Positions 25,714 through 34,166 of a DNA stretch of 48,460 nucleotides are shown here, one piece after another; the first letter of the stretch is position 1; each line of letters opens with the position of its first letter. Where the stretch lies: assembly GCA_035945995.1 (NCBI GenBank), contig DASYZR010000061.1, forward strand, positions 1-48,460. The letters run 5' to 3'. Under the pieces are notes generated by a model. It saw only the letters and a program-made list of their open reading frames with translations. It did no database searches and was not told the origin of the DNA. A program made the translations under genes and the position numbers. This DNA comes from a bacterium. GTDB lineage: Bacteria > Sysuimicrobiota > Sysuimicrobiia > Sysuimicrobiales > Segetimicrobiaceae.

Positions 25714-25836
25714 CGTCGTCCCCCCTTCCGGCCCGGCTCCGCGGCCGCGCCCCACGGCGCCGCAGTACTCCTAGGCCGGGTCGAGTGCGTGGACGCGTGG
25801 CGCGTTCGCTGGAGTCGTCGCGTGGGCGCGTGGCTG

Positions 25837-25866
25837 ATCGTAGTATGCGCCGCCGCCGAGTGTCAA
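25837..25866 (-). promoter_or_regulatory. Sigma70 promoter of the nuo operon
   Basis: TTGACA (25866-25861) and TACGAT (25842-25837) with an 18-base spacer on the minus strand. The -35 box contains the TGA stop of yvcK, so the promoter starts inside the end of the upstream gene. The leader to nuoA is about 117 bases and has no clear terminator. Confidence 0.7.
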
Positions 25867-27344
25867 CCCTTCCTGGCCCGCTCGTACGCCGGGGCCGCGG
25901 TCGCGACGCCGTCCCCGCGAGAATCGCCGAGGAGCGGCTGCGGAGGCGGGATCCGGCGCAGCTCCGGCGAGACGGTCGACAAGAGGCGCAGCAGGACGGC
26001 CGTGACCTTGCGCGCGTCGTGGCGGACCAGTCCGTCCTCGCTCAGCAGATCTTCCGCCACGCACCGGCAGCCGAGCGCCTCGACGGCCGCGACGTCGGCG
26101 CCGACCGGCTCCGCCCGCTCCTGCGCGTATCGCGCGAGTAGCGACGGGCTGCGCGGCGGCCGCGTGTTGACGAGCACGTAGTGGAACAGCCCGCGCCCGC
26201 CCTCGTCGAGCAGGACGCGGACGTGGTCGGAGGCTTTGAACCCGCGCGTCTCGCCGTGCTGGGTCATCACGTTGCAGATGTACGTCTTGACCGCGGGCGC
26301 GCGCCGGATGGCGTCCACCACGCCGTCCACGAGCAGGTTCGGCAGCACGCTCGTGTAGAGGCTGCCGGGCCCGAGCACGATGAGGTCCGCGTCCGCGATC
26401 GCCTCGAGCACGTCCGCGAGCGGCGGCACCGACGCCGGCCGGAGGTAGACCCGGCGGACGGTCTTGCCGGCCCCGGTGATCGCCGATTCCCCGTCGATCG
26501 CGGTGCCGTCGTCGAACTCGGCGCAGAGGGTGACGTCGTGCAGCGTCGTCGGGAGCACGCGCCCGCGGATGGCCAGCACCTTGCCGCTCTCCTTGACCGC
26601 GGTCTCGAGGTCGCCGGTCACCTGCGACATGCTGGCGATGAACAGATTGCCGAAGCTGTGCCCGTCGAGCTCGCCGCCCTTGAACCGGTGCTCGAACAGC
26701 CGGGTCATCAGCGGCTCCGCTTCGGCGAGGGCCACGAGACAGTTGCGGATGTCGCCCGGCGGCAGGATGCCCTGCTCGCGCCGCAGCCGCCCCGAGGAGC
26801 CGCCGTCGTCGAAGACGGTCACGACCGCGGTGATGTTCGTCGAGACCTTCTTCAGGCCGCGCAGCAGCGTGCCGAGGCCCGTCCCGCCGCCGAGCGCCAC
26901 GATCTTCGGCCCGCGCTGGAGCGCGCGCTGTTGGACCAGCAGCTCGACCAGCCGCGGATCGCCGCGGGGCAGAAACACGTCGACGATCGACCGGATCGTC
27001 GCGCGCAGCCCGTAGGCGATCAGCCCGAGGCCGGCGAGCAGGAGCACGGTCCCGCCCATCACGGGCGAGAGCACGTGGCCCGTCACGGCGTACGCGACGT
27101 CGGCCGCCCGGATGACCGCAAGTTCCAGCACGCCGAGCAGCTTCACGTCCACGATCAGCGCCACGCCGGTGCTGACCAGCAGCACGCCCAGGGCGATGAC
27201 GACGATGTAGCGCTTTATGCCGAGGCCCGGCTCTAGCCACCGGATCCAATACCGCACCGTGTTGCGCAGGCGGTGGGTCCCGCGGCCGGCGCGGCCGTGC
27301 CCCGCGGAGTCGGGGCCGTGCCGCCCCGCGGAGTCGGGGCTCAT
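25863..27344 (-). CDS. yvcK: YvcK family protein (gluconeogenesis factor) with membrane N-terminus
   Basis: 493 residues. The YvcK/CofD-like domain begins near 145, with the nucleotide-binding VALGGGTGLGTLLRGLK (149-165), VTVFDDGGSSGRLRR (about 174-188) and GDIRNCLVALA. YvcK binds UDP-sugars and influences cell-wall growth on gluconeogenic carbon sources in Bacillus. The N-terminal 130 residues hold two membrane helices (about 45-63 and 96-114), which many shorter homologues lack. The first 23 residues are a low-complexity repeat (PDSAGRHG, PDSAGHGR) coded by two identical 18-base palindromes, so they look like a recent insertion. The start overlaps the rapZ stop (ATGA). whiA, the usual third gene, is absent. 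Confidence 0.92.
   Translation of the reverse strand: MSPDSAGRHGPDSAGHGRAGRGTHRLRNTVRYWIRWLEPGLGIKRYIVVIALGVLLVSTGVALIVDVKLLGVLELAVIRAADVAYAVTGHVLSPVMGGTVLLLAGLGLIAYGLRATIRSIVDVFLPRGDPRLVELLVQQRALQRGPKIVALGGGTGLGTLLRGLKKVSTNITAVVTVFDDGGSSGRLRREQGILPPGDIRNCLVALAEAEPLMTRLFEHRFKGGELDGHSFGNLFIASMSQVTGDLETAVKESGKVLAIRGRVLPTTLHDVTLCAEFDDGTAIDGESAITGAGKTVRRVYLRPASVPPLADVLEAIADADLIVLGPGSLYTSVLPNLLVDGVVDAIRRAPAVKTYICNVMTQHGETRGFKASDHVRVLLDEGGRGLFHYVLVNTRPPRSPSLLARYAQERAEPVGADVAAVEALGCRCVAEDLLSEDGLVRHDARKVTAVLLRLLSTVSPELRRIPPPQPLLGDSRGDGVATAAPAYERARKG
27299..27340. repeat. Two identical 18-base palindromes, 24 bases apart, in the yvcK 5' end
   Basis: GCCCCGCGGAGTCGGGGC occurs at 27299-27316 and again at 27323-27340. 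The 24-base period keeps the yvcK frame and gives two copies of the peptide PDSAG. Each unit can fold as CCCCG/CGGGG. The second copy lies directly against the rapZ stop codon (27343-27341). Confidence 0.8.
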
Positions 27345-28270
27345 TCTTTTCGCACGTCGCGGTGCTTCAGCCGCACGGCGTAGCCGAGGGAGCGGATGAA
27401 GCGCGCCAGGTCCTCGCCGATGACGACCGACCGGTGCTTCCCGCCGGTGCAGCCGACCGCGATCGTCAGGTGCGATTTGCCCTCCGCCGTGTAGCGCGGC
27501 AGGAGATACCCGAGCATGTCGTGAAGCCGCCGCTGGAATTCGCGCGTGTCGTCCGAGCTCAGCACGTACTCGCGCACCTCGGGACTGCTGCCCGGCAGCG
27601 CGCGCAACGTCTCGACGTAGTGAGGGTTTGGCAGAAACCGGACGTCGAACACGAGATCCGCGTCGATCGGGATGCCGTACTTGTAGCCGAACGACGTCAC
27701 GCCCACGGTCAGGGTGCGGTGCGCGGCGGGCCGCACGAACGCCTCGGCCAGCTCCTCGCGCAGCTCCCGCGCGGTGAGCGCGCTCGTATCGATCACCTTG
27801 TGCGCGCGCTCCTTGAGCGGCTGAAGCCGGCGCCGCTCGCTGCGGATGCCGTCGAGGACGCTGCCGCCGAGCGGGTGCTTCCGCCGCGTCTCTTCGAACC
27901 GTCGGACGAGAACCTCGTCCGACGCGTCGAGAAACAGGATCTGCGCGCGGATCCCCATCCCCGCCAGCGCGGCCAGCGCGGCGTCGAGCGAATTGAAGAA
28001 CTCGCCGCCCCGTACGTCCATGACCAGGGCGACCCGGCGGATGCGGCCCTGCGACTCACGGACGATCTCGGCGAACTTCGTCACGAGCGCCGGCGGCAGG
28101 TTGTCGACGCAGAAAAACCCGAGGTCCTCGAGCGCGTTCGTGGCCTGGGACTTGCCGGCGCCGCTCAGGCCGGTGACGATCAGGAACTCGATGTCGTCGG
28201 TGGCGGCCGGTCCCGCCTGCCCCGCGCCAGATGGGGCGCCAGCGGGAGGCGCAGGCTGGAGCGACTTCAT
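27341..28270 (-). CDS. rapZ: RapZ family nucleotide-binding protein
   Basis: 309 residues. Walker A GLSGAGKS lies at 34-41, with FFCVDNLPP (52-60) and a conserved C-terminal half with TSFGYKYGIPIDADLVFDVRFLPNP (split near 192-216) and GCTGGKHRSVV (about 273). In E. coli RapZ guides RNase E to a small RNA of amino-sugar synthesis. In other bacteria the role is less clear but is tied to cell-wall precursor control. About 25 residues before the usual start of the domain are Pro/Ala/Gly-rich and contain a 19-base palindrome in the DNA. It overlaps its neighbours on both sides by four bases. Confidence 0.93.
   Translation of the reverse strand: MKSLQPAPPAGAPSGAGQAGPAATDDIEFLIVTGLSGAGKSQATNALEDLGFFCVDNLPPALVTKFAEIVRESQGRIRRVALVMDVRGGEFFNSLDAALAALAGMGIRAQILFLDASDEVLVRRFEETRRKHPLGGSVLDGIRSERRRLQPLKERAHKVIDTSALTARELREELAEAFVRPAAHRTLTVGVTSFGYKYGIPIDADLVFDVRFLPNPHYVETLRALPGSSPEVREYVLSSDDTREFQRRLHDMLGYLLPRYTAEGKSHLTIAVGCTGGKHRSVVIGEDLARFIRSLGYAVRLKHRDVRKE
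28219..28237. repeat. 19-base GC palindrome in the rapZ 5' end
   Basis: GCCCCGCGCCAGATGGGGC, with arms GCCCC/GGGGC. It matches the hisB palindrome at 44886-44904 at 17 of 19 positions. It codes for part of a Pro/Gly/Ala-rich N-terminal extension of RapZ. Confidence 0.6.
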
Positions 28271-28608
28271 GCGTCGGCCACGAGGCGCGAGAGGATGAAG
28301 CTCGCGACGCTGAGGACGATCGCGCCGACGAACGCCGCGAGCACGCTCCGGAGCACCAGCTGGTGGGTCACCCAGGCGACGATGTACAGCATGAAGGCGT
28401 TGACGACGAATGTGAACAGGCCGAGGGTCAGAATATTGAACGGCAGGGTCAGGGCCAGCACCACCGGCCGGATCACGGCGTTGACGATGCCGAGTACGAG
28501 CGCGGCCAGCACCGCCCCGCCGAAGCTTGCGACCTGGACGCCGGGCACGATCAGCGCCGTGAGATACAGCGCCACGGCGTTGATCAGCCAGCGGATCAGA
28601 AACCCCAT
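28267..28608 (-). CDS. Phage-holin-4-like (Phage_holin_4_2) membrane protein
   Basis: 113 residues with four membrane helices (about 5-24, 28-47, 55-77 and 86-108). The pattern [29 protein letters not shown] (about 39-49) and the [18 protein letters not shown] block (about 58-75) matches the YvlD / phage-holin-4 superfamily of small chromosomal membrane proteins. Despite the name these are not phage genes in this setting, and the function is unknown. It heads a holin-rapZ-yvcK unit with four-base overlaps. Its ATG lies very near a predicted transcription start, so it may be read leaderless. Confidence 0.85.
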   Translation of the reverse strand: MGFLIRWLINAVALYLTALIVPGVQVASFGGAVLAALVLGIVNAVIRPVVLALTLPFNILTLGLFTFVVNAFMLYIVAWVTHQLVLRSVLAAFVGAIVLSVASFILSRLVADA

Positions 28609-28616
28609 GTCACCCC

Positions 28617-28622
28617 ATTATA
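28617..28622 (-). promoter_or_regulatory. Extended -10 promoter for the holin-rapZ-yvcK unit
   Basis: TGGTATAAT on the minus strand has a perfect -10 box (28622-28617) with the TGn extension. No good -35 is present at 17 bases, as is allowed for extended -10 promoters. The predicted start is only about 2 bases before the ATG at 28608. Confidence 0.6.
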
Positions 28623-28660
28623 CCAGGACCGCCCCCTGGGCGGCCCGGCGCGGGCGCGGG

Positions 28661-29527
28661 CTACAGCCGGGCGCGGACCAGCTCCGGCACGGCGCTGACG
28701 AGCGGCGCCACGGCCACCCCCGCGGCCTCGAGCGCTGCGACCTTGTGCTCTGCGGTGCCCTCTGTGCCGGAAATCACCGCCCCCGCGTGGCCCATCCGCT
28801 TGCCGGGCGGGGCGGTGCGGCCGGCGATGTACGAGACGACCGGTTTTTTCAAGTCGCGGGCAATGTGGCGGGCGGCGTCCTCCTCGGCGCTGCCGCCGAT
28901 CTCCCCGATCAGCACGACGGCCCGGGTGCCGGGGTCGGCGCCGAACCACGCCAGCGCCTCGACAAACGACGTCCCGACGACCGGATCGCCGCCGAGGCCG
29001 ACGGCGGTCGATTGCCCCAGCCCCGCCTGCGTGAGGCCGGCGACGACTTCGTACGTCAGGGTGCCGCTGCGCGAGACGACGCCCACGGGACCCGGCGTGA
29101 ACAGGTGCCACGGCATGATCCCGACGCGGCACTGTCCGGCTGTCGTGACGCCCGGCCCGTTGGGCCCGACCAGCCGCACGCCCTGCCGCCGGGCGTAGGC
29201 TACGATCTCGATCGCGTCGTGCACGGGCACGCCCTCGGTAATGATCACGACCGGGTCGAGGCGCGCCGCGATCGCCTCGAGCGCCGCGTCGCGCGCGAAG
29301 CGGGCCGGCACGAACAGCACACACGCGTTGGCGCCGGTGGCCCGCACCGCCTCGTCCACGGTGTCGAACACCGGCACGTCGTGAACGCGCATCCCGCCCT
29401 TGCCCGGCGTCACGCCGGCCACGACCGCGGTCCCGGCGTCGAGGCTCTGCTTGGTGTGGAAGGCCCCCTGGTACCCCGTGATCCCTTGGACGAGCAGCCG
29501 GGTCTCCCGGCCGACCAGCACGGCCAC
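28661..29527 (-). CDS. sucD: Succinate-CoA ligase, alpha subunit
   Basis: 288 residues from the GTG at 29527, sharing one base with the sucC stop (TAGTG). With SucC it converts succinyl-CoA and NDP plus phosphate to succinate and NTP. The CoA-binding N-domain shows [15 protein letters not shown] (11-25), and VGPNGPGV is at 120-127. The catalytic phosphohistidine is His247 in [12 protein letters not shown]. Length is normal (about 290). Confidence 0.96.
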   Translation of the reverse strand: MAVLVGRETRLLVQGITGYQGAFHTKQSLDAGTAVVAGVTPGKGGMRVHDVPVFDTVDEAVRATGANACVLFVPARFARDAALEAIAARLDPVVIITEGVPVHDAIEIVAYARRQGVRLVGPNGPGVTTAGQCRVGIMPWHLFTPGPVGVVSRSGTLTYEVVAGLTQAGLGQSTAVGLGGDPVVGTSFVEALAWFGADPGTRAVVLIGEIGGSAEEDAARHIARDLKKPVVSYIAGRTAPPGKRMGHAGAVISGTEGTAEHKVAALEAAGVAVAPLVSAVPELVRARL

Positions 29528-30648
29528 TACCGCCCGCCTCCCCCGGCCTGCCGCGCCAGCGCCACGGCGGTCCTGGCGCCGGCCTCCGGGTCGGTGCCCG
29601 CGGCGAACCCCGCGTCGCTCAGGATGCGCCGGGCCTCCGCCTCGTTGGTGCCGGTGATCCGGATGCTCGCCGGGACGCGGGGCGGATGCTGCACGATGCC
29701 GCGCGCGATGTCATCGCCGCGCGTGATCCCGCCGAAGATGTTGATGAACAGGGCCCGCACGCCGGGTTTCCGCTGCACGAGGTCGATCGCCGTCTGCATC
29801 CCTTCCGCGCTGGCCCCGCCGCCGACGTCGAGGAAGTTGGCCGCGCGGCCGCCGACGTGCGCCAGAAGGTCGAGCGTGCTCATCACGAGGCCGGCCCCGT
29901 TGCCGATCACCGCGATGTCGCCGTCGAGCTCGACGTAGGCCAGCCCGTGGTCGCGGGCCTCGCGCTCGAGCGCCGTCATCTCCTCCGCGGGGGGCCGGTC
30001 GCGGTGCCGGTACGCGGCGCTGTCGTCGAGCACGAGCTTCGCGTCCACGCAGAGCAGGTGGTCCCCGACCCGCGCCAGCGGATTGATCTCCGCGAGATCG
30101 GCGTCCTCTTCCCAGTACAGCCGGTAGAGGGCGGAGGCGATCCGCGCAAAATCGTCGAGCAGCGATCCGGTCAGCCCGAGGCGCCGCCCCAGTCCGCGCG
30201 CGGCGAACGCCGGCACCCCGAGGCACGGATCCACGTCGAGCCGCGCGATCTTCTCCGGCGACTCTTTGGCGACGGTCTCGATCTCGACCCCGCCGGCGGC
30301 CGACGCGATCCCGGCGACGCGGCGCGCCGCGCGATCGGTCACGAAGGCGAGGTAGTATTCGGCTGCGATGTCGGCGGCCTCGACGACGAGCACGCGGCCC
30401 ACCCGCTCGCCTTTGATGTCCATCCCGAGGATCGCCCGCGCGTGCGCCTCGGCCTCGGCCGGCGTGGCCGCGAGCCGGACACCGCCGGCCTTGCCGCGCC
30501 CGCCGACCAGCACCTGCGCCTTCACGACCACGGGATAGGTGACGGGGAGCCCGCGGACGGCCTCCGGCCGGTCGATCACGTGGCCGGCCTGCACCGGCAG
30601 GCCGTACCGCGCAAAGACGTCCTTGGCCTGGTATTCGTGCAGCTTCAT
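29527..30648 (-). CDS. sucC: Succinate-CoA ligase, beta subunit
   Basis: 373 residues, the ATP-grasp subunit. Signatures are [18 protein letters not shown] (1-18), [18 protein letters not shown] (about 43-60) for nucleotide binding, EINPLA (near 190), [11 protein letters not shown] (about 251-261) and [13 protein letters not shown] (about 308-320), the site that meets the phosphohistidine helix. It is 3 bases after mdh and just before sucD, so the TCA steps from succinyl-CoA to malate are in one transcript. Confidence 0.96.
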   Translation of the reverse strand: MKLHEYQAKDVFARYGLPVQAGHVIDRPEAVRGLPVTYPVVVKAQVLVGGRGKAGGVRLAATPAEAEAHARAILGMDIKGERVGRVLVVEAADIAAEYYLAFVTDRAARRVAGIASAAGGVEIETVAKESPEKIARLDVDPCLGVPAFAARGLGRRLGLTGSLLDDFARIASALYRLYWEEDADLAEINPLARVGDHLLCVDAKLVLDDSAAYRHRDRPPAEEMTALEREARDHGLAYVELDGDIAVIGNGAGLVMSTLDLLAHVGGRAANFLDVGGGASAEGMQTAIDLVQRKPGVRALFINIFGGITRGDDIARGIVQHPPRVPASIRITGTNEAEARRILSDAGFAAGTDPEAGARTAVALARQAGGGGR

Positions 30649-30651
30649 CGG

Positions 30652-31590
30652 TTACAGCTTGAGGAGCGCGACGCTCTCGCGGATGCTGGCCACCGCGGCG
30701 TCGAAGGCCGTGCGCTCGTCCGCGGCCAGCGGGACTTCGAGGATGCGTTCGATGCCGGCCGCGCCGAGCACGACCGGCGTCCCGACGTAGAGGTCGCGCA
30801 CGCCGTACTGGCCGCTGAGATACGCGGAGACCGGCAGGACGCGGCGGCGATCGAGGAGGATCGCCTCGACCATCTGCGTGATGGCCGCGCCGGGCGCGAA
30901 GAAGGCGCTCCCGGTCTTCAACAAACTGACGATCTCCGCCCCGCCCTTGCGGGTTCGTTCGACGACCGCTGCGATTGTGTCGGCCGGCAGCCACTGCGCG
31001 AGCGGCAGCCCCCCGATCGTGGCGCGGCTGGCGAGCGGCACCATGTGGGTGTCGCTGTGCGCGCCCACCACCATCGCCGCGACGTCGAGCACCGACACCC
31101 CGGCGGCCTCGGCGATGAACGTCCGAAACCGGGTCCCGTCGAGCGCGCCGCTCTGGCCCATCACGCGCTCGGGCGGGAACCCGCTCGTCTTGTAGGCGAG
31201 GTAGACCATCGCGTCGAGCGGGTTCGTCACGACGATCAGGCAGGCGTCGGGCGACCGCTTCGTCACCTCCTGCGTGACGCCGCGCACGATCCCGGCGTTC
31301 ACGGTCAGGAGGTCCTCGCGGCTCATGCCCGGCTTGCGGGCCACGCCGGCGACGATGACGACGACGTCGGAACCTTCGGTCTCGTCGTACCGGTTCGTGC
31401 CGGTCACCCGGAGGTCGAATCCCTCGATGGGACCGGCCTCGCCGAGGTCGAGCGCCTTGCCCTGCGGCATGCCCTCGATGACGTCGACGAGGACGACGTC
31501 GGCCAGCCGCCGGGAGACGATCCACTGCGCCGCCGAGTGTCCGACGTTGCCGGCGCCGACGATGGAGACCTTCGCGCGGGTGCGTGCCAC
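30652..31590 (-). CDS. mdh: Malate dehydrogenase (LDH-like type)
   Basis: 312 residues from the GTG at 31590. The longer open frame above is a shadow of sdhB. It oxidises malate to oxaloacetate with NAD. VSIVGAGNVGHSAAQW (8-23) is the dinucleotide fold, with Asp36 (VLVDV) for NAD. Substrate Arg residues lie in AGVARKPGMSRED (81-93), and the catalytic His178 in VVGAHSDTHMVPL. Arg in position 85 and the GVARKPG form point to malate rather than lactate. It lies between sdhB and sucC. Confidence 0.95.
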   Translation of the reverse strand: MARTRAKVSIVGAGNVGHSAAQWIVSRRLADVVLVDVIEGMPQGKALDLGEAGPIEGFDLRVTGTNRYDETEGSDVVVIVAGVARKPGMSREDLLTVNAGIVRGVTQEVTKRSPDACLIVVTNPLDAMVYLAYKTSGFPPERVMGQSGALDGTRFRTFIAEAAGVSVLDVAAMVVGAHSDTHMVPLASRATIGGLPLAQWLPADTIAAVVERTRKGGAEIVSLLKTGSAFFAPGAAITQMVEAILLDRRRVLPVSAYLSGQYGVRDLYVGTPVVLGAAGIERILEVPLAADERTAFDAAVASIRESVALLKL

Positions 31591-31613
31591 CGGAGACTCC
31601 CCTCTCCCGACCG

Positions 31614-32366
31614 CTACGTGCCCCGCGGCTCCTTCCGCCCGCCGAAGGCGCGGAGCAGCGCGCGCCACGGATCGAACTGATCGTCCGCCACGCGCTCCTT
31701 CAGCGGGATGATCGCGTTGTCCGTGATGTGGATGTGCTCGGGGCAGACCTCTTCGCAGCACTTCGTGATGTTGCAGTAGCCGATCCCGCCCTTGCCCCGC
31801 AGCAGGTCCGTGCGCGTCAGCGTGTCCTTGGGATGCATCTCCAGCGCCGCGATCCGCACCATGAAGCGCGGACCGTAGTACCGGTCGGTGCCGCCGTGCT
31901 CGCGGAGCACGTGACAGACGTCCTGGCACAGGAAGCACTCGATGCACTTCCGGAACTCGAAAAGCCGCTCCACGTCGTCGGACGACATCCGGTACGGCGT
32001 CGGCTCGTCCGGCCGCGGCGTGAACGGCGGGATCTCCTTGTTCACACGGTAGTTCCACGAGACGTCCGTCACGAGGTCCCGGATGAGCGGAAACACCTTG
32101 ATCGGCCGCACCGTGATGGGCGCGCCGTGGAACGCGTCGACCCGGGCCTGGCACATGAGACGCGGCTTGCCGTTGATCTCGGCGCTGCACGACCCGCATT
32201 TGGCCGCCTTGCAGTTCCAACGGCACGCCAGCGTCGTGTCGTGGTGGGCCTGGATGTAGTGGATCGCATCGAGGACCACCATGCCTTCTATCGGCGGGAC
32301 GGCGTACTCCGTGAGCGTTCCGCCCGAGGCGTCGCCTCGGAAGACGTGGAAGATCTGATCAGCCAT
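31614..32366 (-). CDS. sdhB: Succinate dehydrogenase iron-sulfur subunit
   Basis: 250 residues. It carries electrons from the flavin subunit to the membrane subunit. The plant-type [2Fe-2S] ligands are Cys52, Cys57, Cys60 and Cys72 (NCKAAKCGSC ... LMC), with an extra Cys48. The [4Fe-4S] and [3Fe-4S] ligands are in CIECFLCQDVC (141-151) and CNITKCCEEVCPEHI (198-212). The form of these motifs is that of the Sdh1-type enzymes of Actinomycetota. It is 30 bases after sdhA and has GGGAGG upstream. Confidence 0.95.
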   Translation of the reverse strand: MADQIFHVFRGDASGGTLTEYAVPPIEGMVVLDAIHYIQAHHDTTLACRWNCKAAKCGSCSAEINGKPRLMCQARVDAFHGAPITVRPIKVFPLIRDLVTDVSWNYRVNKEIPPFTPRPDEPTPYRMSSDDVERLFEFRKCIECFLCQDVCHVLREHGGTDRYYGPRFMVRIAALEMHPKDTLTRTDLLRGKGGIGYCNITKCCEEVCPEHIHITDNAIIPLKERVADDQFDPWRALLRAFGGRKEPRGT

Positions 32367-32396
32367 CTCGGCTTTCGTCCTCCCGCCCGGCGCGGT

Positions 32397-34133
32397 TCAT
32401 GTGGTCTTGACGGCCGTCTCGCCCTGCACGAGGCGGGCGAGCTCCGGCGGCATCTGCGGCACCGGGCGCGCGCGGACCGCCATGCGGTCCCCCTCCCTGA
32501 CGACGATCATGTTCCGCCGGCCCCACTCCGGGCTCTGGTCGGGGAAATCGAGCCGCCAGTGCGCGCCCCGGCTCTCCTCGCGCTCGATCGCGGAGCGGAA
32601 GATCGCTTCGGCCAGCGTCAGCATGAAGCGCACGTCCCGGCACTCGTGCCATCCGGGATTGTAGAGCAACGAGCCGCCGGCGCGCAGGCGCTCGGTCCGC
32701 CCCTGCAGGGCCAGGATCTTCTCGAGTCCCTGACGGAGGCCCTCGCCGGTGCGCGCGATCCCCGCGTGCTCGGCCATGACCGCCTGCAGCTCGTCGTGCA
32801 GGACGTACGGATTCTCCGTCCCCCCGCTTTCGAACGGCCGCTGCAGCAGCCGCCGCTCCTCGCCCGCCTGGGCATCGTCGACGCCCGGCGCCTCCGCCAG
32901 CCCCTGCGCATACTGCGCCGCGTGCTCCCCGGCGCGCTTGCCGAACACGATGAGGTCGCTCAGCGAGTTGCCGCCGAGCCGGTTGGACCCGTGGAGTCCG
33001 GCGGCCACCTCGCCGGCGGCAAACAACCCCGGCACGGTCGTGACTCCGGTCCCCGGCTCGACCCGCACGCCGCCCATGACATAATGGATCGTCGGGGCGA
33101 CTTCCATCGGAGACTTCGTGATGTCGATGTCCGCCAGCTTGAGGAACTGCTCGTACATGCTGGGCAGCTTCTTCTTGATGAAGTCCGCGCCCCGCTGGGT
33201 GACGTCGAGCCACGCGCCGCCGTGCGGTGTCCCGCGGCCCGCCTGGACCTCCTTGTAAATCGACCGGGCGACAACGTCCCGGCTGCTGAGGTCCTTCTTC
33301 TTCGGATCGTAGCGCTCCATGAAGCGCTCGCCTTCCGAGTTGCGGAGGATCCCGCCTTCGCCCCGCACCGCCTCGGTGACGAGGATGCCGCGGACGCCGG
33401 GCGGCCACACCATGCCGGTGGGGTGGAACTGCACCATCTCCATGTCCATCAGTTCCGCCCCGGCCTCGTAGGCCATCGCGCACCCGTCGCCGGTGCAGTC
33501 CCACGAGTTGCTGGTCACCTTGTACAGCTTGCCCCAGCCGCCGGTGGCGAACACCACGGCCTTCGCGCGAAACATGACGAACCGGCCCGTCTCCTTCCGG
33601 TAGCCGAACGCGCCCGCGATCCGGTCACCGTCCCGGAGCAGGCGCGTCAACGTCACTTCCATGTGCACGTCGATGCCGCAGTGGATCGCCTTTTCCTGGA
33701 GCGTGCGGATCAGCTCGAGCCCGGTCCGGTCGCCGACGTGGCAGAGCCGCCGGTACGTGTGCGCGCCGAACGGCCGCTGGAGAATCCGCCCGTCCGGCGT
33801 CCGGTCGAAGAGCCCGCCCCAGCGCTCCAACTCGTAGACGCGCTCGGGCGCTTCGCGGGCGAAGATCTCGACCATGCGATAGTCGTTGATCAGCTGCCCG
33901 CCGCGCATGGTGTCGGCGAAGTGCACTTCCCAGTTGTCCTGCGCGTCCAGGTTGCCGAGCGCGGCGGCGATCCCGCCCTCGGCCATCACCGTGTGCGCCT
34001 TGCCGAGCAGACACTTGCTGATGAGGCCGACCGACACGCCGGCGTCGGCGGCCGCGATCGCGGCGCGCAGTCCGGCGCCGCCCGCGCCGACGATCAGGAC
34101 GTCGTACTGATGCGGTTCGTACCAGTCAGCCAC
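32397..34133 (-). CDS. sdhA: Succinate dehydrogenase flavoprotein subunit
   Basis: 578 residues from a GTG. It oxidises succinate to fumarate. The FAD fold is at VLIVGAGGAGLRAAIAAADAG (10-30, read in parts). The His that carries covalent FAD is in KAHTVMAEGGIAAALGN (about 46-62). The substrate site includes the MVQFHPTGMVWPPG block (about 232-247), and the FAD-binding end is GLHGSNRLGGNSLSDLIVFG (about 375-394). Family length is 570-650. It lies between sdhC and sdhB in the order C-A-B. Confidence 0.96.
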   Translation of the reverse strand: MADWYEPHQYDVLIVGAGGAGLRAAIAAADAGVSVGLISKCLLGKAHTVMAEGGIAAALGNLDAQDNWEVHFADTMRGGQLINDYRMVEIFAREAPERVYELERWGGLFDRTPDGRILQRPFGAHTYRRLCHVGDRTGLELIRTLQEKAIHCGIDVHMEVTLTRLLRDGDRIAGAFGYRKETGRFVMFRAKAVVFATGGWGKLYKVTSNSWDCTGDGCAMAYEAGAELMDMEMVQFHPTGMVWPPGVRGILVTEAVRGEGGILRNSEGERFMERYDPKKKDLSSRDVVARSIYKEVQAGRGTPHGGAWLDVTQRGADFIKKKLPSMYEQFLKLADIDITKSPMEVAPTIHYVMGGVRVEPGTGVTTVPGLFAAGEVAAGLHGSNRLGGNSLSDLIVFGKRAGEHAAQYAQGLAEAPGVDDAQAGEERRLLQRPFESGGTENPYVLHDELQAVMAEHAGIARTGEGLRQGLEKILALQGRTERLRAGGSLLYNPGWHECRDVRFMLTLAEAIFRSAIEREESRGAHWRLDFPDQSPEWGRRNMIVVREGDRMAVRARPVPQMPPELARLVQGETAVKTT

Positions 34134-34166
34134 GAGCCCGTCTCCCTCTCATCGCGGTCGCGCCGG

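Noticed and set aside
27299-27340. CRISPR-like repeat pair
   Set aside because: Only two units with a 6-base gap, inside a reading frame. There are no spacers of CRISPR size and no cas genes.
28267-28608. Prophage holin
   Set aside because: Name of the domain only. Surrounding genes are core metabolism and no phage gene is near.
27362-29938. Plus-strand open frame of 858 codons opposite rapZ, the holin-like gene and sucCD
   Set aside because: The peptide is Arg/Ala/Asp/His-rich without any family motif, and the opposite strand codes for well-conserved proteins. Long antisense frames are expected at this GC content.
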